From JAKAGZ01 sp964412105 (GTDB lineage: Bacteria > Bacteroidota > Ignavibacteria > Ignavibacteriales > Ignavibacteriaceae), in the NCBI GenBank assembly GCA_964412105.1, contig CAYPNM010000012.1, positions 1 to 64,000 on the forward strand: a stretch of 64,000 nt of DNA, in the 5' to 3' direction. The notes below the pieces were generated by a model. The model made no database searches and was not told the DNA's origin. It worked only from the letters and a program-made list of their open reading frames with translations. The position numbers and the translations under genes are program-made. Positions within the stretch are counted from its first letter, which is position 1, and every line of letters begins with the position of its first letter. Shown in pieces: positions 33,560 through 42,191 of this stretch.

Positions 33560-34899
33560 ACAATCTTCCCTTGCCCGTCAATAAATATCTTGATAAATAT
33601 TCTATACCTGGATGGGAAATAACAATTGATACAAATAATAAATATGAAAATATAATTGTAATACCTGCAATAAGTGAATATGAAAATGTAAAAATATTTC
33701 TCAATTCACTATTACAAAATAAGAACTCACCTTTTAGCAAAACTCTAATTGTTTTTGTAATAAATAATTTGGACTCTTCCAGCGAAGAGGTTAAAAGTGA
33801 TAATGCTACAACAATAGGATATTTAAAAGAAATCATAGATAAAAATCCTTCAGATGAATTGTCAGAGGAAATAATTAGTCAAGAAATTAGCATCGGATAT
33901 GTCGACGCAGCTTCACAAGGGAAAGAATTGCCTGAAAATAATGGCGGTGTTGGACTTGCACGAAAAATCGGAATGGATCTTTCTTTAGTTTATCTTGATT
34001 TCGAATCCACGAATAAAAAACTTTTAATTTGCACAGATGCCGATTGTATAGTACAGGATAATTATTTAGAAGAAATAATAAATCAATTTAATAATTTCAA
34101 TTTATCAGCAGCTGTCGTCAATTTTGCACACAATATTTCCGGAAATGATGAATATACAAAAGCTATTATTTGTTATGAATATTACCTGAGGTACTATGTG
34201 CTAGGTTTGAAATATGCCTGTTCACCCTATGCTTTTCATACCATCGGCTCAACAATGGTTTGTGATTATGAAAGCTATATTAAGGTTGAAGGAATGAACA
34301 AGCGTAAAGCTGCTGAAGATTTTTATTTTCTTGAAAAACTCGCTAAATCTGTTGAAGTAAAAACAATTTCCTCAACTACTGTTTTCCCTTCGGGAAGAAG
34401 TTCTTGGCGAGTCCCTTTCGGAACAGGCCAAAGAGTAACGCGATTTCTATCTAAGCAAAGGGATGAATACAAAATTTATGATCCGGAATCATTTGAAATC
34501 CTGAAAAAGTGGCTTATAGGATTTAATAAAAATTATGAGCTTATTTCAGATTATCTAGCAGAAGCAGAACATGTTCATCCTGAATTGTATAAATTCTTAA
34601 TACAGCAGGAGTTTGATAGACATTTTAGTAAAATCTTAAATCATGCGAATGGTGAAAAGCAGCTTAATTTACAGAAAAAAAGGTGGTTTGATGGTTTCCG
34701 GACTTTGAAGCTAATTCATCATTTGAGGGATACTGCGTTCCCTGAAATAAACACATTTGATGCTATTGATTTTCTATTTGAAAAGATGAAAATATCTTGC
34801 AATATTAAACGTGATGAAGGCACTAATCCCGAATTATCGGACCAAAAGGAATATTTAATATTATTAAGAAAAATTGATAGTGAAAACCTGTTTTTTTGA
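33556..34899 (+). CDS. Family-2-like glycosyltransferase (GT-A fold)
   Basis: A 447-residue soluble protein with a GT-A domain. The opening strand is IIVIPAISEYENVKIFLNSLL (about 32-52), the DxD-type metal site is LICTDADCIVQDNYL (about 157-171), and an acidic catalytic pair lies in KAAEDFYFLEKL. The rest is helical and charged with no transmembrane segments. The donor, acceptor and product are unknown. It resembles the GT2 superfamily, but its large C-terminal domain is atypical, so I make no subfamily call. It is translationally coupled to miaA (ATGA overlap) and followed by the FAD oxidoreductase after 17 nt. Confidence 0.75.
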   Translation: MNNLPLPVNKYLDKYSIPGWEITIDTNNKYENIIVIPAISEYENVKIFLNSLLQNKNSPFSKTLIVFVINNLDSSSEEVKSDNATTIGYLKEIIDKNPSDELSEEIISQEISIGYVDAASQGKELPENNGGVGLARKIGMDLSLVYLDFESTNKKLLICTDADCIVQDNYLEEIINQFNNFNLSAAVVNFAHNISGNDEYTKAIICYEYYLRYYVLGLKYACSPYAFHTIGSTMVCDYESYIKVEGMNKRKAAEDFYFLEKLAKSVEVKTISSTTVFPSGRSSWRVPFGTGQRVTRFLSKQRDEYKIYDPESFEILKKWLIGFNKNYELISDYLAEAEHVHPELYKFLIQQEFDRHFSKILNHANGEKQLNLQKKRWFDGFRTLKLIHHLRDTAFPEINTFDAIDFLFEKMKISCNIKRDEGTNPELSDQKEYLILLRKIDSENLFF

Positions 34900-34916
34900 A
34901 CTAAATAAAAATAATT

Positions 34917-36398
34917 ATGCTTATTAAAACTTCTCCGGATGAAATTCAAAATTATCTTGTCGATGCCTCTAACACAAAAGGCTTCTGTGATGCTGTCTTT
35001 TCCCCGGAATCAAAAGAAGAGATAATTGAGATACTTAGGAAGGCTGGTAAAGAAAGGACTCTCGTTACAATTAGTGGAAACCACACTGGGCTTACTGGTT
35101 CGGGAATTCCAAGAGGCGGGATTGTACTTTCAACTGAAAAGTTAAATAAAATTCTGGAAATAAATACTGAACAGGGATATGCTGTTGTTCAGCCCGGTGT
35201 TATACTGGCTGATTTTTTAAATGAAATAAAAAATAAAAATTATTTATATCCACCTGATCCAACTGAGGACAAATGCTTTATTGGGGGAACAATTGCAACG
35301 AATGCGTCGGGAGCAAAAACTTTTAAGTATGGGCCTACTAGAAACTATGTAGAAGAACTTGAAATTATTCTGGCTGACGGTGAAATTCTCTATTTAGAGC
35401 GCGGAAAGCAAAAAGCAGACGGATACCTTCTTAAACTAAAAACAGTGGGCGGCAAAGAAATAAAGTTGAATATCCCGAATCTAAAAATGCCAAGCACAAA
35501 AAATGCATCAGGTTATTATTTTAAAAAAGATATGGATGCTGTCGATCTTTTTATTGGATCAGAAGGTACGCTGGGAGTAATTACAAAAGCTAAACTAAAA
35601 ATAATACCTGCTCCGGAAAAACTTATTTCCTGTGTGGTCTTTTTTAATCAAGAGAATAATGCATTGGGCTTTCTAGGAAAAGCAAGGCAGCTTTCATACC
35701 AGACAAGAGAAATTCACCAGAATAATACTATAGATGCGCTTGCTTTGGAATTCTTTGATAAAGGAGCGCTAAAATTCCTTGCAAAAGATTTTGCACAGGT
35801 ACCGGCAAATGCAGCTGCTGCTGTCTGGTTTGAACAGGAAATTAGGAAGGAAAATGAAGATACTATCCTGGAATTATGGATGGAATTGATTGCTAAATTC
35901 AAGGGAAGTGAAGAAAGCACCTGGTTTTCACTGACTGAAAAAGATAAGAAAAATATCAGAGATTTTCGCCACGCCATATCGTGGAAAATAAATGAATATA
36001 TGGCAGGAAAAGGATTTAGAAAACTCGGAACGGATGTTGCAGTCCCTTATTATAAATTCGAAGATTTATATTATTATGCTAAAAATGAAGTGACAAATTC
36101 AGGATTAAGATTTGTAAATTATGGGCACTTTGGAGATGCACATATGCATTTGAACATGCTTGCAGAGACAAAAGAACAATTTGAACTGGGTCTAAAGCTG
36201 TATTCCATTATATGCAAAAAGGCGATCGAACTAGGAGGAACAGTTTCAGCAGAACATGGAATAGGAAAAAACAAAACAGGTTACCTGATTAAAATGTACG
36301 GTGAAGAAAATATCAGGAGAATGGCTGAATTAAAAAAAGAACTCGACCCTGATTTGATTTTGGGAGTGGGAAATATTTTTGACAGGAAATTCTTATGA
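34917..36398 (+). CDS. FAD-linked oxidoreductase, GlcD/D-lactate dehydrogenase type
   Basis: A 493-residue flavoprotein of the FAD_binding_4 / GlcD family, which oxidises 2-hydroxy acids such as glycolate or D-lactate. The FAD part shows VTISGNHTGLTGSGIPRGG, YPPDPTEDKCFIGGTIATNASG, and IGSEGTLGVITKAKLKI. The C-terminal catalytic part has NYGHFGDAHMHLNML and VSAEHGIGKNKTGYL with the substrate-side His residues. No Fe-S domain is fused and no GlcE/F genes are next to it, so the electron acceptor is unknown. It overlaps msrB by 4 nt and lies in the same + strand operon. Confidence 0.9.
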   Translation: MLIKTSPDEIQNYLVDASNTKGFCDAVFSPESKEEIIEILRKAGKERTLVTISGNHTGLTGSGIPRGGIVLSTEKLNKILEINTEQGYAVVQPGVILADFLNEIKNKNYLYPPDPTEDKCFIGGTIATNASGAKTFKYGPTRNYVEELEIILADGEILYLERGKQKADGYLLKLKTVGGKEIKLNIPNLKMPSTKNASGYYFKKDMDAVDLFIGSEGTLGVITKAKLKIIPAPEKLISCVVFFNQENNALGFLGKARQLSYQTREIHQNNTIDALALEFFDKGALKFLAKDFAQVPANAAAAVWFEQEIRKENEDTILELWMELIAKFKGSEESTWFSLTEKDKKNIRDFRHAISWKINEYMAGKGFRKLGTDVAVPYYKFEDLYYYAKNEVTNSGLRFVNYGHFGDAHMHLNMLAETKEQFELGLKLYSIICKKAIELGGTVSAEHGIGKNKTGYLIKMYGEENIRRMAELKKELDPDLILGVGNIFDRKFL

Positions 36399-36943
36399 TT
36401 CAAAAAACCCTTATATTGCTTTTCGCAGTTTTCACACTTGCAAGCTGTCAGGCTCAGCACAAAAATAAAATAAGCAATAAGGATATGAGTAAAACGACAA
36501 AACCTGACAATCCATACTATTCACGGACTGATACTACAAAGCTGGATCTTCCTGATTCAGTATGGAAAAAAGTTCTTCCACACGATGTTTATGAAGTTGC
36601 CCGCCATGCGGCGACTGAACGCGCTTTTACAGGCAAATACTGGGACTTCTATGGAAAAGGGACTTACTATTGCGCGGCCTGCGGAAACAAACTTTTTCGA
36701 TCAGATGCAAAATTCGCAAGTACCTGCGGTTGGCCCAGCTTTTATGAACCAGTAAGACCAAACAGCGTTATATACAAACCTGATAACTCATTCGGCATGC
36801 ATAGAATTGAAGTTTTATGCGGAAGATGCGGAGCTCACCTTGGGCACATTTTTGATGATGGCCCTCCTCCGACTGGAAAACGTTTTTGTATGAATTCAAT
36901 TGTTCTAGATTTTGTACCGGACGACAGCACTCAGGTTAAATAA
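36395..36943 (+). CDS. msrB: Peptide-methionine (R)-S-oxide reductase, lipoprotein form
   Basis: A 182-residue MsrB that reduces methionine-R-sulfoxide in oxidised proteins. A lipoprotein signal ends in LASC18, so the mature enzyme is probably membrane-anchored and extracytoplasmic. Two CxxC pairs bind zinc (CAACG near residue 92 and CGRCGAHLGHIF near 147). The catalytic Cys is in RFCMNSIVLDF near the C-terminus, with the resolving site implied by TCGWPSF. The start overlaps the FAD enzyme stop by 4 nt. A periplasmic protein-repair role is inferred from the lipobox. The BAHD-like gene starts 3 nt after its stop. Confidence 0.94.
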   Translation: MIQKTLILLFAVFTLASCQAQHKNKISNKDMSKTTKPDNPYYSRTDTTKLDLPDSVWKKVLPHDVYEVARHAATERAFTGKYWDFYGKGTYYCAACGNKLFRSDAKFASTCGWPSFYEPVRPNSVIYKPDNSFGMHRIEVLCGRCGAHLGHIFDDGPPPTGKRFCMNSIVLDFVPDDSTQVK

Positions 36944-36946
36944 ACT

Positions 36947-38122
36947 ATGAACGAATTAAATCAATCTATCCCACTTTCCCCTGTTGATTATGTTTTCACT
37001 GGCGCTGGCTCCCAGCCGATAACTTTTGCTTTTTATTACCCTGAAAAACAGAGCGAAGAAGAATTAAGAAGTAGCCTCAATGAAGCACTCAAACATTTTA
37101 CAATACTTAAGAGTAGATTAAAAAGAATTTCTAAGACAAATTTTGTTTTTGATATTTGTAATGATACTCTACATATTGAAATTCATAAACTTAAATCTGA
37201 CTTTAACAAAAATGATAATATTACTAGGTATATATCACCCGTAAAATCAATTGATGCTAATTCACTTGCAAAAATTTCATTGACACATCTTAATAAAGGC
37301 TCGGTTCTTGCGCTGAGCATTTCACACGCATTGGTAGACGGTTTTAGTTATTTTCACTTTTTATCTTCTTGGGTTAAAATATGTAAAAATGGAAGGTTCA
37401 TTCCACCATATATTGACAGGAATTTGTTTTCAAGCTTTATCCGGAAGAATGATAAAGAAGTTACTAAAGATGACCTGCTAAATAACTGTGGATTATTTTA
37501 TGGTGAAAAACGAACTGATAACAAATCCACGGCAAGCCATAGAGAATTTATTCAGGCTGAAACAATAAAAGAAATAAGTGAAAAAGCACGAAGTAAAAAT
37601 ATTCTACTTACGGAAAATGATGTCATAACGGGAATGCTTTGGAAAAAATTTATGATAAGCTGGCTCAAAAAAAGCTCTGGTATTGAAACTTATCTATCTT
37701 TTCCTTTCGATTTTCGTCGGATTCTTAATGGATTCCCCAAGAACTATTTCGGTTGTGCTATTACCTTTGGCACCGCCAAATTAAGCTTATGGGAATTAGC
37801 CGAAAAACCCGAGGAGCAAATTGCAGCTCATGTAAAAAGTTCCGTTTCTAGAATTAAAAATGATTACATCAACGCCACTTTAAACACACTGGAGAACTTC
37901 CGATACCAGGAAGGCACTGACGAATTTGAAAAATTGCACTTACGCCACTCCGAAAATGGAATTATAATAACAAATATTTCCCGCTTACCAGTTCGTGAGC
38001 TGGATTTTGGTGAGGGTGTACCTACACAAGTATTAACTTATAACGATGTACCGGGGAGTGCCGCTATTTTGCCTGCTACAGGGGGTGTTGAAATACTGGC
38101 AACACCTCCAATAACTTATTAG
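36947..38122 (+). CDS. BAHD-like (HXXXD / condensation-fold) acyltransferase
   Basis: A 391-residue protein with both hallmarks of the BAHD/transferase family: an HxxxDG motif SISHALVDGFSYFHFL (H127, D131) at the active site and a DFG-E-G motif (D353 in ELDFGEGVPTQVLTY) that matches the DFGWG signature of BAHD enzymes. A middle segment (KNYFGCAITFGTAKL) matches the structural loop of those enzymes. The family uses acyl-CoA to acylate alcohols or amines and is best known from plants and fungi; close bacterial relatives are less described. It is the last gene of the operon starting at 30551. The acceptor is unknown. Confidence 0.8.
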   Translation: MNELNQSIPLSPVDYVFTGAGSQPITFAFYYPEKQSEEELRSSLNEALKHFTILKSRLKRISKTNFVFDICNDTLHIEIHKLKSDFNKNDNITRYISPVKSIDANSLAKISLTHLNKGSVLALSISHALVDGFSYFHFLSSWVKICKNGRFIPPYIDRNLFSSFIRKNDKEVTKDDLLNNCGLFYGEKRTDNKSTASHREFIQAETIKEISEKARSKNILLTENDVITGMLWKKFMISWLKKSSGIETYLSFPFDFRRILNGFPKNYFGCAITFGTAKLSLWELAEKPEEQIAAHVKSSVSRIKNDYINATLNTLENFRYQEGTDEFEKLHLRHSENGIIITNISRLPVRELDFGEGVPTQVLTYNDVPGSAAILPATGGVEILATPPITY

Positions 38123-38163
38123 TTTACATTCATATTGAATACTTCCCACTAAAGAGGAGATTT

Positions 38164-38359
38164 ATGGCAATGAATCGGAGAAATTTCTTATGACAATCCG
38201 GTTACCTAATATTTTAAATAAACAGGATGCAACACAAAAAGAATAACATCGTTAGGGGAAATATTCCTTAAATTAAAAAATCCCGCAAACAATAAAATTG
38301 AATTGTGGGAATCAAATGATATCGTGTACAATAAGGGTTTGAAAGCCAGAACGAAATAA
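38164..38359 (+). pseudogene. Possible remnant of a Tat-exported protein gene
   Basis: An AGAGGAG site precedes an ATG whose product MAMNRRNFL stops after nine codons; RRNFL resembles the start of a twin-arginine signal. In another frame, 38222-38359 stays open for 45 codons after a TAA and encodes a basic, protein-like stretch with no start codon of its own (it contains KNPANNKIELWESND). This reads like a decayed gene, but the evidence is only composition and the signal-like start. Nothing here is long enough to identify a parent family. Confidence 0.3.
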
Positions 38360-38367
38360 AGATGTAT

Positions 38368-39060
38368 TTATACGGAATGGTTTTTTAGTTCATTTCTCAG
38401 AAACTTATAATCAGGACAAAATTCCTCAACTAACTTCCAGAACTTTTCCGAATGATTCATTTGTTTCAAATGGCAAAGCTCGTGAATAATTACATAATCT
38501 ACGACCTCTTTCCTGAATTTCAACAGATTATAATTAAATGATAGGTCTCCGGTTTTTGAACAGCTTCCCCATCTTGTTTTCTGACCACGGATCGATATTC
38601 TGCCAATCTCGAAATTTAAACTATCTGCAATGGTATGAACTCGCGCCACTAAAGACTTTTTAGCTAATTTCCTTAACCAGTTATTATATATTGTGACTGT
38701 ATCTTCTATAGCCCCAGAGGGGCTGATAATTTTCAAATGGTGATCTTTGATGCTGATTTTATGCCTTTTTACAAAAAGATCATAATTCTGAGTTACCTTA
38801 ATCTCATATCCAAGTAAATAAAAGTTACCTTCTGTTCGTGCTGATGCAACCAGGTGTTTTTTAATCCAGACAGATTTTTGTCGCAAGAATTTTTCAGCAT
38901 CAGTAACCTGATAACCGCGAGGTAGAATTACTTCAAGCTTCCCCTTATTTTTAATTTGCAGGCGGAGGTATCTGGCTTTATTGCTGTATATTAAAATATA
39001 TGGAATTGTCTCTTTTTTTAGCTGAATAGAACGAACAAGTGGTTTTAGAGGGCTTTTCAA
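38368..39060 (-). CDS. YgjP-like zinc metallopeptidase (DUF45)
   Basis: A 230-residue protein of the YgjP/DUF45 group. The zinc motif HELCH at 193-197 (VIIHELCHLKQMNHSEKFW) follows the conserved RWGSCSKTGDLSFNYNLLK segment. No transmembrane or signal segment is present, so it is cytoplasmic. The family's substrate is unknown. It lies 3 nt after cysS in the same direction and ends facing the possible remnant; it is the last gene of the long minus-strand block. Confidence 0.88.
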   Translation of the reverse strand: MKSPLKPLVRSIQLKKETIPYILIYSNKARYLRLQIKNKGKLEVILPRGYQVTDAEKFLRQKSVWIKKHLVASARTEGNFYLLGYEIKVTQNYDLFVKRHKISIKDHHLKIISPSGAIEDTVTIYNNWLRKLAKKSLVARVHTIADSLNFEIGRISIRGQKTRWGSCSKTGDLSFNYNLLKFRKEVVDYVIIHELCHLKQMNHSEKFWKLVEEFCPDYKFLRNELKNHSV

Positions 39061-39063
39061 TGT

Positions 39064-40482
39064 TCAGCTTTTAACCTTTTTATAAGAGGTCTTGTCTTTT
39101 GAATCCTGCAAAACTATTCCGAGTTTATTTAATTCATCCCGGATTTTATCAGATAAAACATAGTTTTTATCTTTCTTTGCATCAATTCTAAGTTGAATAA
39201 GTAGGTTTATTAATTCTTTTTCCAGTGTTTCATCACTGGATGATTTATCTTCTTCAAAACTTAAAATACCAAATACACCCACAGCAGTTTTGAAAAGGAA
39301 GTTCTTCACTTTTCGATAAAATTCCGGTTTAATATTATGATTTTCAGCAATTACACGATTTACTTCTTTTATAAAATCAAAAATAACCGCAATTCCCTGA
39401 GGTGTATTAAAATCATCATCCATTACCTGTATAAAGTCATCTTCGAACTTCTTAAAATCAAAGTTTGGTTCAATTCCATTATTGCTTTCATTCATTAATT
39501 CTTCGTTAATCTTATCACGCATATTATTAATTTTCTCAAGCCCCTTTTCAGAAGAAGCAAGAAGCTCATCGCTGAAATTCAGAGGTCCGCCGTAATGAGC
39601 TTGGGCAAAAAACATCCTTATAGCAAACGGTGTATATTTCTTCAAAATATCCCTGGCCGTAAAAAAGTTACCAAGAGACTTAGACATTTTCTCTTCATTA
39701 ATATTTAAAAATCCGAAATGGATCCAATATTTCACAAAAGGCTTTTCATTAGCTCCTTCGCTCTGTGCAATCTCATTTTCGTGATGAGGGAAAATAAGAT
39801 CATTACCGCCGGCATGAATATCGAATGTCTCTCCCAGGTGTTTGCAGCTCATTGCAGAGCATTCTATATGCCAGCCGGGCCGACCTTTCCCCCACGGGCT
39901 CTCCCAGAAGGGCTCTCCCTCTTTAGCTTTTTTCCAGACTGCAAAATCAAGCGGATTTTTCTTCTCTTCATTAATCTCAATTCTTGCTCCGGATTCAAGC
40001 TCATCTATTTTCTTCCCGCTCAATTTTCCATAGCCATTAAATTTTGATACGTCATAAAACACATTTCCATTTACGTTATAAGCTATTCCTTTGTCTTCCA
40101 ATTTTTTTATAAGATCAATAATTTCCTGCATATGCTGGGTTGCTTTCGGATATACATCAGCTTTTTTTACTCCAAGTTTTTCAATGTCTTCCATAAAATA
40201 GTTGATGTATTTTTCAGCAACCTTATCGGAAGTTATTTTCTCTTCATTTGATTTCTTTATGATCTTATCATCCACATCTGTAAGATTCATCACGTACTTT
40301 ACATTGTATCCCCTGTATTCGAGATATTTTCTAATAATATCAGCCATCAGGAATGAACGAGCGTTACCAATGTGAAAAAAATCGTAAACAGTGGGCCCGC
40401 ACATATAGAAATTTACGTTAGGCGGATTTATAGGTATGAACTCTTCTTTTTGTTTTGTAAGGGTATTGTAAATTTTTAGCAT
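39064..40482 (-). CDS. cysS: Cysteinyl-tRNA synthetase
   Basis: A 472-residue class I synthetase that charges tRNA-Cys. The HIGH motif is HIGN in FFHIGNARSF (about 36-39), the KMSKS loop is EEKMSKSLGNF near residue 265, and the Zn site includes CGPTVYDFF, WHIECSAMSCKHLG and HAGGNDLIFPHHENE. Length and order of motifs agree with bacterial CysS. It is separated from the rluD gene by 96 nt and followed directly by the YgjP-like gene. Confidence 0.97.
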   Translation of the reverse strand: MLKIYNTLTKQKEEFIPINPPNVNFYMCGPTVYDFFHIGNARSFLMADIIRKYLEYRGYNVKYVMNLTDVDDKIIKKSNEEKITSDKVAEKYINYFMEDIEKLGVKKADVYPKATQHMQEIIDLIKKLEDKGIAYNVNGNVFYDVSKFNGYGKLSGKKIDELESGARIEINEEKKNPLDFAVWKKAKEGEPFWESPWGKGRPGWHIECSAMSCKHLGETFDIHAGGNDLIFPHHENEIAQSEGANEKPFVKYWIHFGFLNINEEKMSKSLGNFFTARDILKKYTPFAIRMFFAQAHYGGPLNFSDELLASSEKGLEKINNMRDKINEELMNESNNGIEPNFDFKKFEDDFIQVMDDDFNTPQGIAVIFDFIKEVNRVIAENHNIKPEFYRKVKNFLFKTAVGVFGILSFEEDKSSSDETLEKELINLLIQLRIDAKKDKNYVLSDKIRDELNKLGIVLQDSKDKTSYKKVKS

Positions 40483-40578
40483 AACATTATTAATTTATTG
40501 GAATCTTAATGTTTCAAGATAAACATTTTAGGAATCAAAATTAACGCTTTATCAGAAGGATTAATCAAAATCATATTT

Positions 40579-41559
40579 TTACACGTTTAATTTTTCGATC
40601 AGCAATTTCATATCATCCGGCAATTCAGAATCAAATCTCATAAATTCTTTCTTATGAGGATGATAGAAACCAAGCGTCTTAGCATGAAGCGCCTGTCTCG
40701 GCATAATTTTCAGGAGATTACTCAGTCTGCTTTTCATTTTAGGCAGATTAGTTCCTGCCACCAACTGTGTACCACCGTAAGTTGTATCGCCAAAAATTGG
40801 ATGACCAATTGAAGATAAATGGACTCTTATTTGATGAGTTCTACCGGTTTTTAGGTTAAGTTTAACCAGAGCTGTAAATTCAAAATTTTCTATTACTTCA
40901 TATGAAGTAATCGCCTGCTTTCCTTCAGTTTCGCTTATTGTGAATTTTTTTCTATCTTTTTTACTTCTGGTAATGAAAGTCGATATTTCACCTTTTAATT
41001 TTTTAAAAGGCTTCCAGCAAATTGCGCTGTATTCTCTTTCGATAATGTGCTTTGAAAATTGCTCTGCCAGCTTTGCATGTGTCCATTCGTCTTTTGCAAC
41101 AACCAGCAGGCCGCTTGTATCTTTATCTATTCTATGCACAATTCCCGGTCTGTCCCCTGCATTGTAATTGCTTAATTTTCTCGTGTGATGAAGTAGCGCG
41201 TTCACAAGTGTCCCGGTATAATTTGCATAAGCAGGATGAGCAACCATTCCGGCCGGTTTATTTACCACAATGATAAAATCATCCTCATAAACTATATCAA
41301 GGGGAATTTCCTCTGGCTCGGTAAATTCTGGACGCGGAGCAATTGGATGTGTAGCTTCAATAATATCGCCGGGTAAAACTAGGTAACTTGATTTTACAAT
41401 TTTACCATTAACTATTACGTTTCCTGACTCAATTAACTTCTGAACTCTTGAACGGGTAGCATTTTCCACGGAAGAGGCAAGAAATATATCTATTCGTTCT
41501 TTCTTTTTCCCATCAGGAATTTCAAAGCGATATTTCTTTTCCTGAATCAGCTTCACCAT
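40579..41559 (-). CDS. rluD: RluD-type 23S rRNA pseudouridine synthase
   Basis: A 326-residue pseudouridine synthase. An N-terminal S4 domain (ATRSRVQKLIESGNVIVNGK, about 34-53) is followed by the catalytic domain with HRIDKDTSGLLVVAKD, in which the Asp is the nucleophile, and LKTGRTHQIRVHL. The fold matches RluD, which modifies helix 69 of 23S rRNA; RluC-like targets are not excluded. Its start overlaps the end of lspA by 38 nt. It is the equivalent of ylyB in the Bacillus gene order. Confidence 0.93.
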   Translation of the reverse strand: MVKLIQEKKYRFEIPDGKKKERIDIFLASSVENATRSRVQKLIESGNVIVNGKIVKSSYLVLPGDIIEATHPIAPRPEFTEPEEIPLDIVYEDDFIIVVNKPAGMVAHPAYANYTGTLVNALLHHTRKLSNYNAGDRPGIVHRIDKDTSGLLVVAKDEWTHAKLAEQFSKHIIEREYSAICWKPFKKLKGEISTFITRSKKDRKKFTISETEGKQAITSYEVIENFEFTALVKLNLKTGRTHQIRVHLSSIGHPIFGDTTYGGTQLVAGTNLPKMKSRLSNLLKIMPRQALHAKTLGFYHPHKKEFMRFDSELPDDMKLLIEKLNV

Positions 41560-42190
41560 CTTTTGAATCCTCTTGTGAATTTTCCGGGATTGATGAATTT
41601 AAATTTACCATCTCCTCTAAATCACCAGAGGTTTTTTCTCTTGTTTCTTCTCTATGCTTCTGATTATAGAAGAATAAAAGTATTATAACCCCAATAGTAA
41701 CGGAAGCATCAGCTATGTTGAATATAGGCCACCTGTCAAAAGTTCTGCCGAATAATGAGAAATGGAAAAAATCAAAATCCAGAAAATCCACTACGTGGCC
41801 GTAAAAGAGAGGCGCATAGCCGTAAAAAATCCCATAAAACATTCTGTCAATCAGATTCCCAATAGCGCCACCCAATATAAACGCTAAGGAAAGTCTTAGA
41901 ACTAGGCTTTGATTCCTAACCCGGTAAATGTAAGCTATAAGTCCTATGCTGGCTATGATTGAAAAAATTGATATCCACAGCTTAAAGTTAATACCGGGAT
42001 TAAAGCCAAATGCCATTCCTGGGTTTTCTATAAAAGTGATCCTGAAAAAATTACCCAATACATGGATTCTCTGTCCTTCATACATCCCCTCATAATTAAT
42101 CTTTAATGATGGAAATGAAAAACCTTTTACGGCAAGTTTTGAGATTTGATCTATTATTACAACGGAAAGTGATACAAATAAAACTCTCAA
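41522..42190 (-). CDS. lspA: Lipoprotein signal peptidase II, copy A
   Basis: A 222-residue membrane aspartyl protease that removes signal peptides from lipidated prolipoproteins. Four transmembrane segments, the ENPGMAFG motif, the catalytic Asp residues in GGAIGNLIDRMFYG and FNIADASVTIG, and VDQISKL-like start (IIDQISKL) are all present. It is longer than typical LspA (about 160-180) because of inserts in the periplasmic loops and a hydrophilic C-terminal tail of about 40 residues (ESSIPENSQEDSKDG-like, acidic). It starts 1 nt after the stop of a second lspA gene and overlaps rluD by 38 nt. Confidence 0.94.
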   Translation of the reverse strand: MRVLFVSLSVVIIDQISKLAVKGFSFPSLKINYEGMYEGQRIHVLGNFFRITFIENPGMAFGFNPGINFKLWISIFSIIASIGLIAYIYRVRNQSLVLRLSLAFILGGAIGNLIDRMFYGIFYGYAPLFYGHVVDFLDFDFFHFSLFGRTFDRWPIFNIADASVTIGVIILLFFYNQKHREETREKTSGDLEEMVNLNSSIPENSQEDSKDGEADSGKEISL

Positions 42191-42191
42191 T

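Noticed and set aside
38123..38163. Possible promoter upstream of the Tat-like start
   Set aside because: No clear -10/-35 elements could be told from the AT background.
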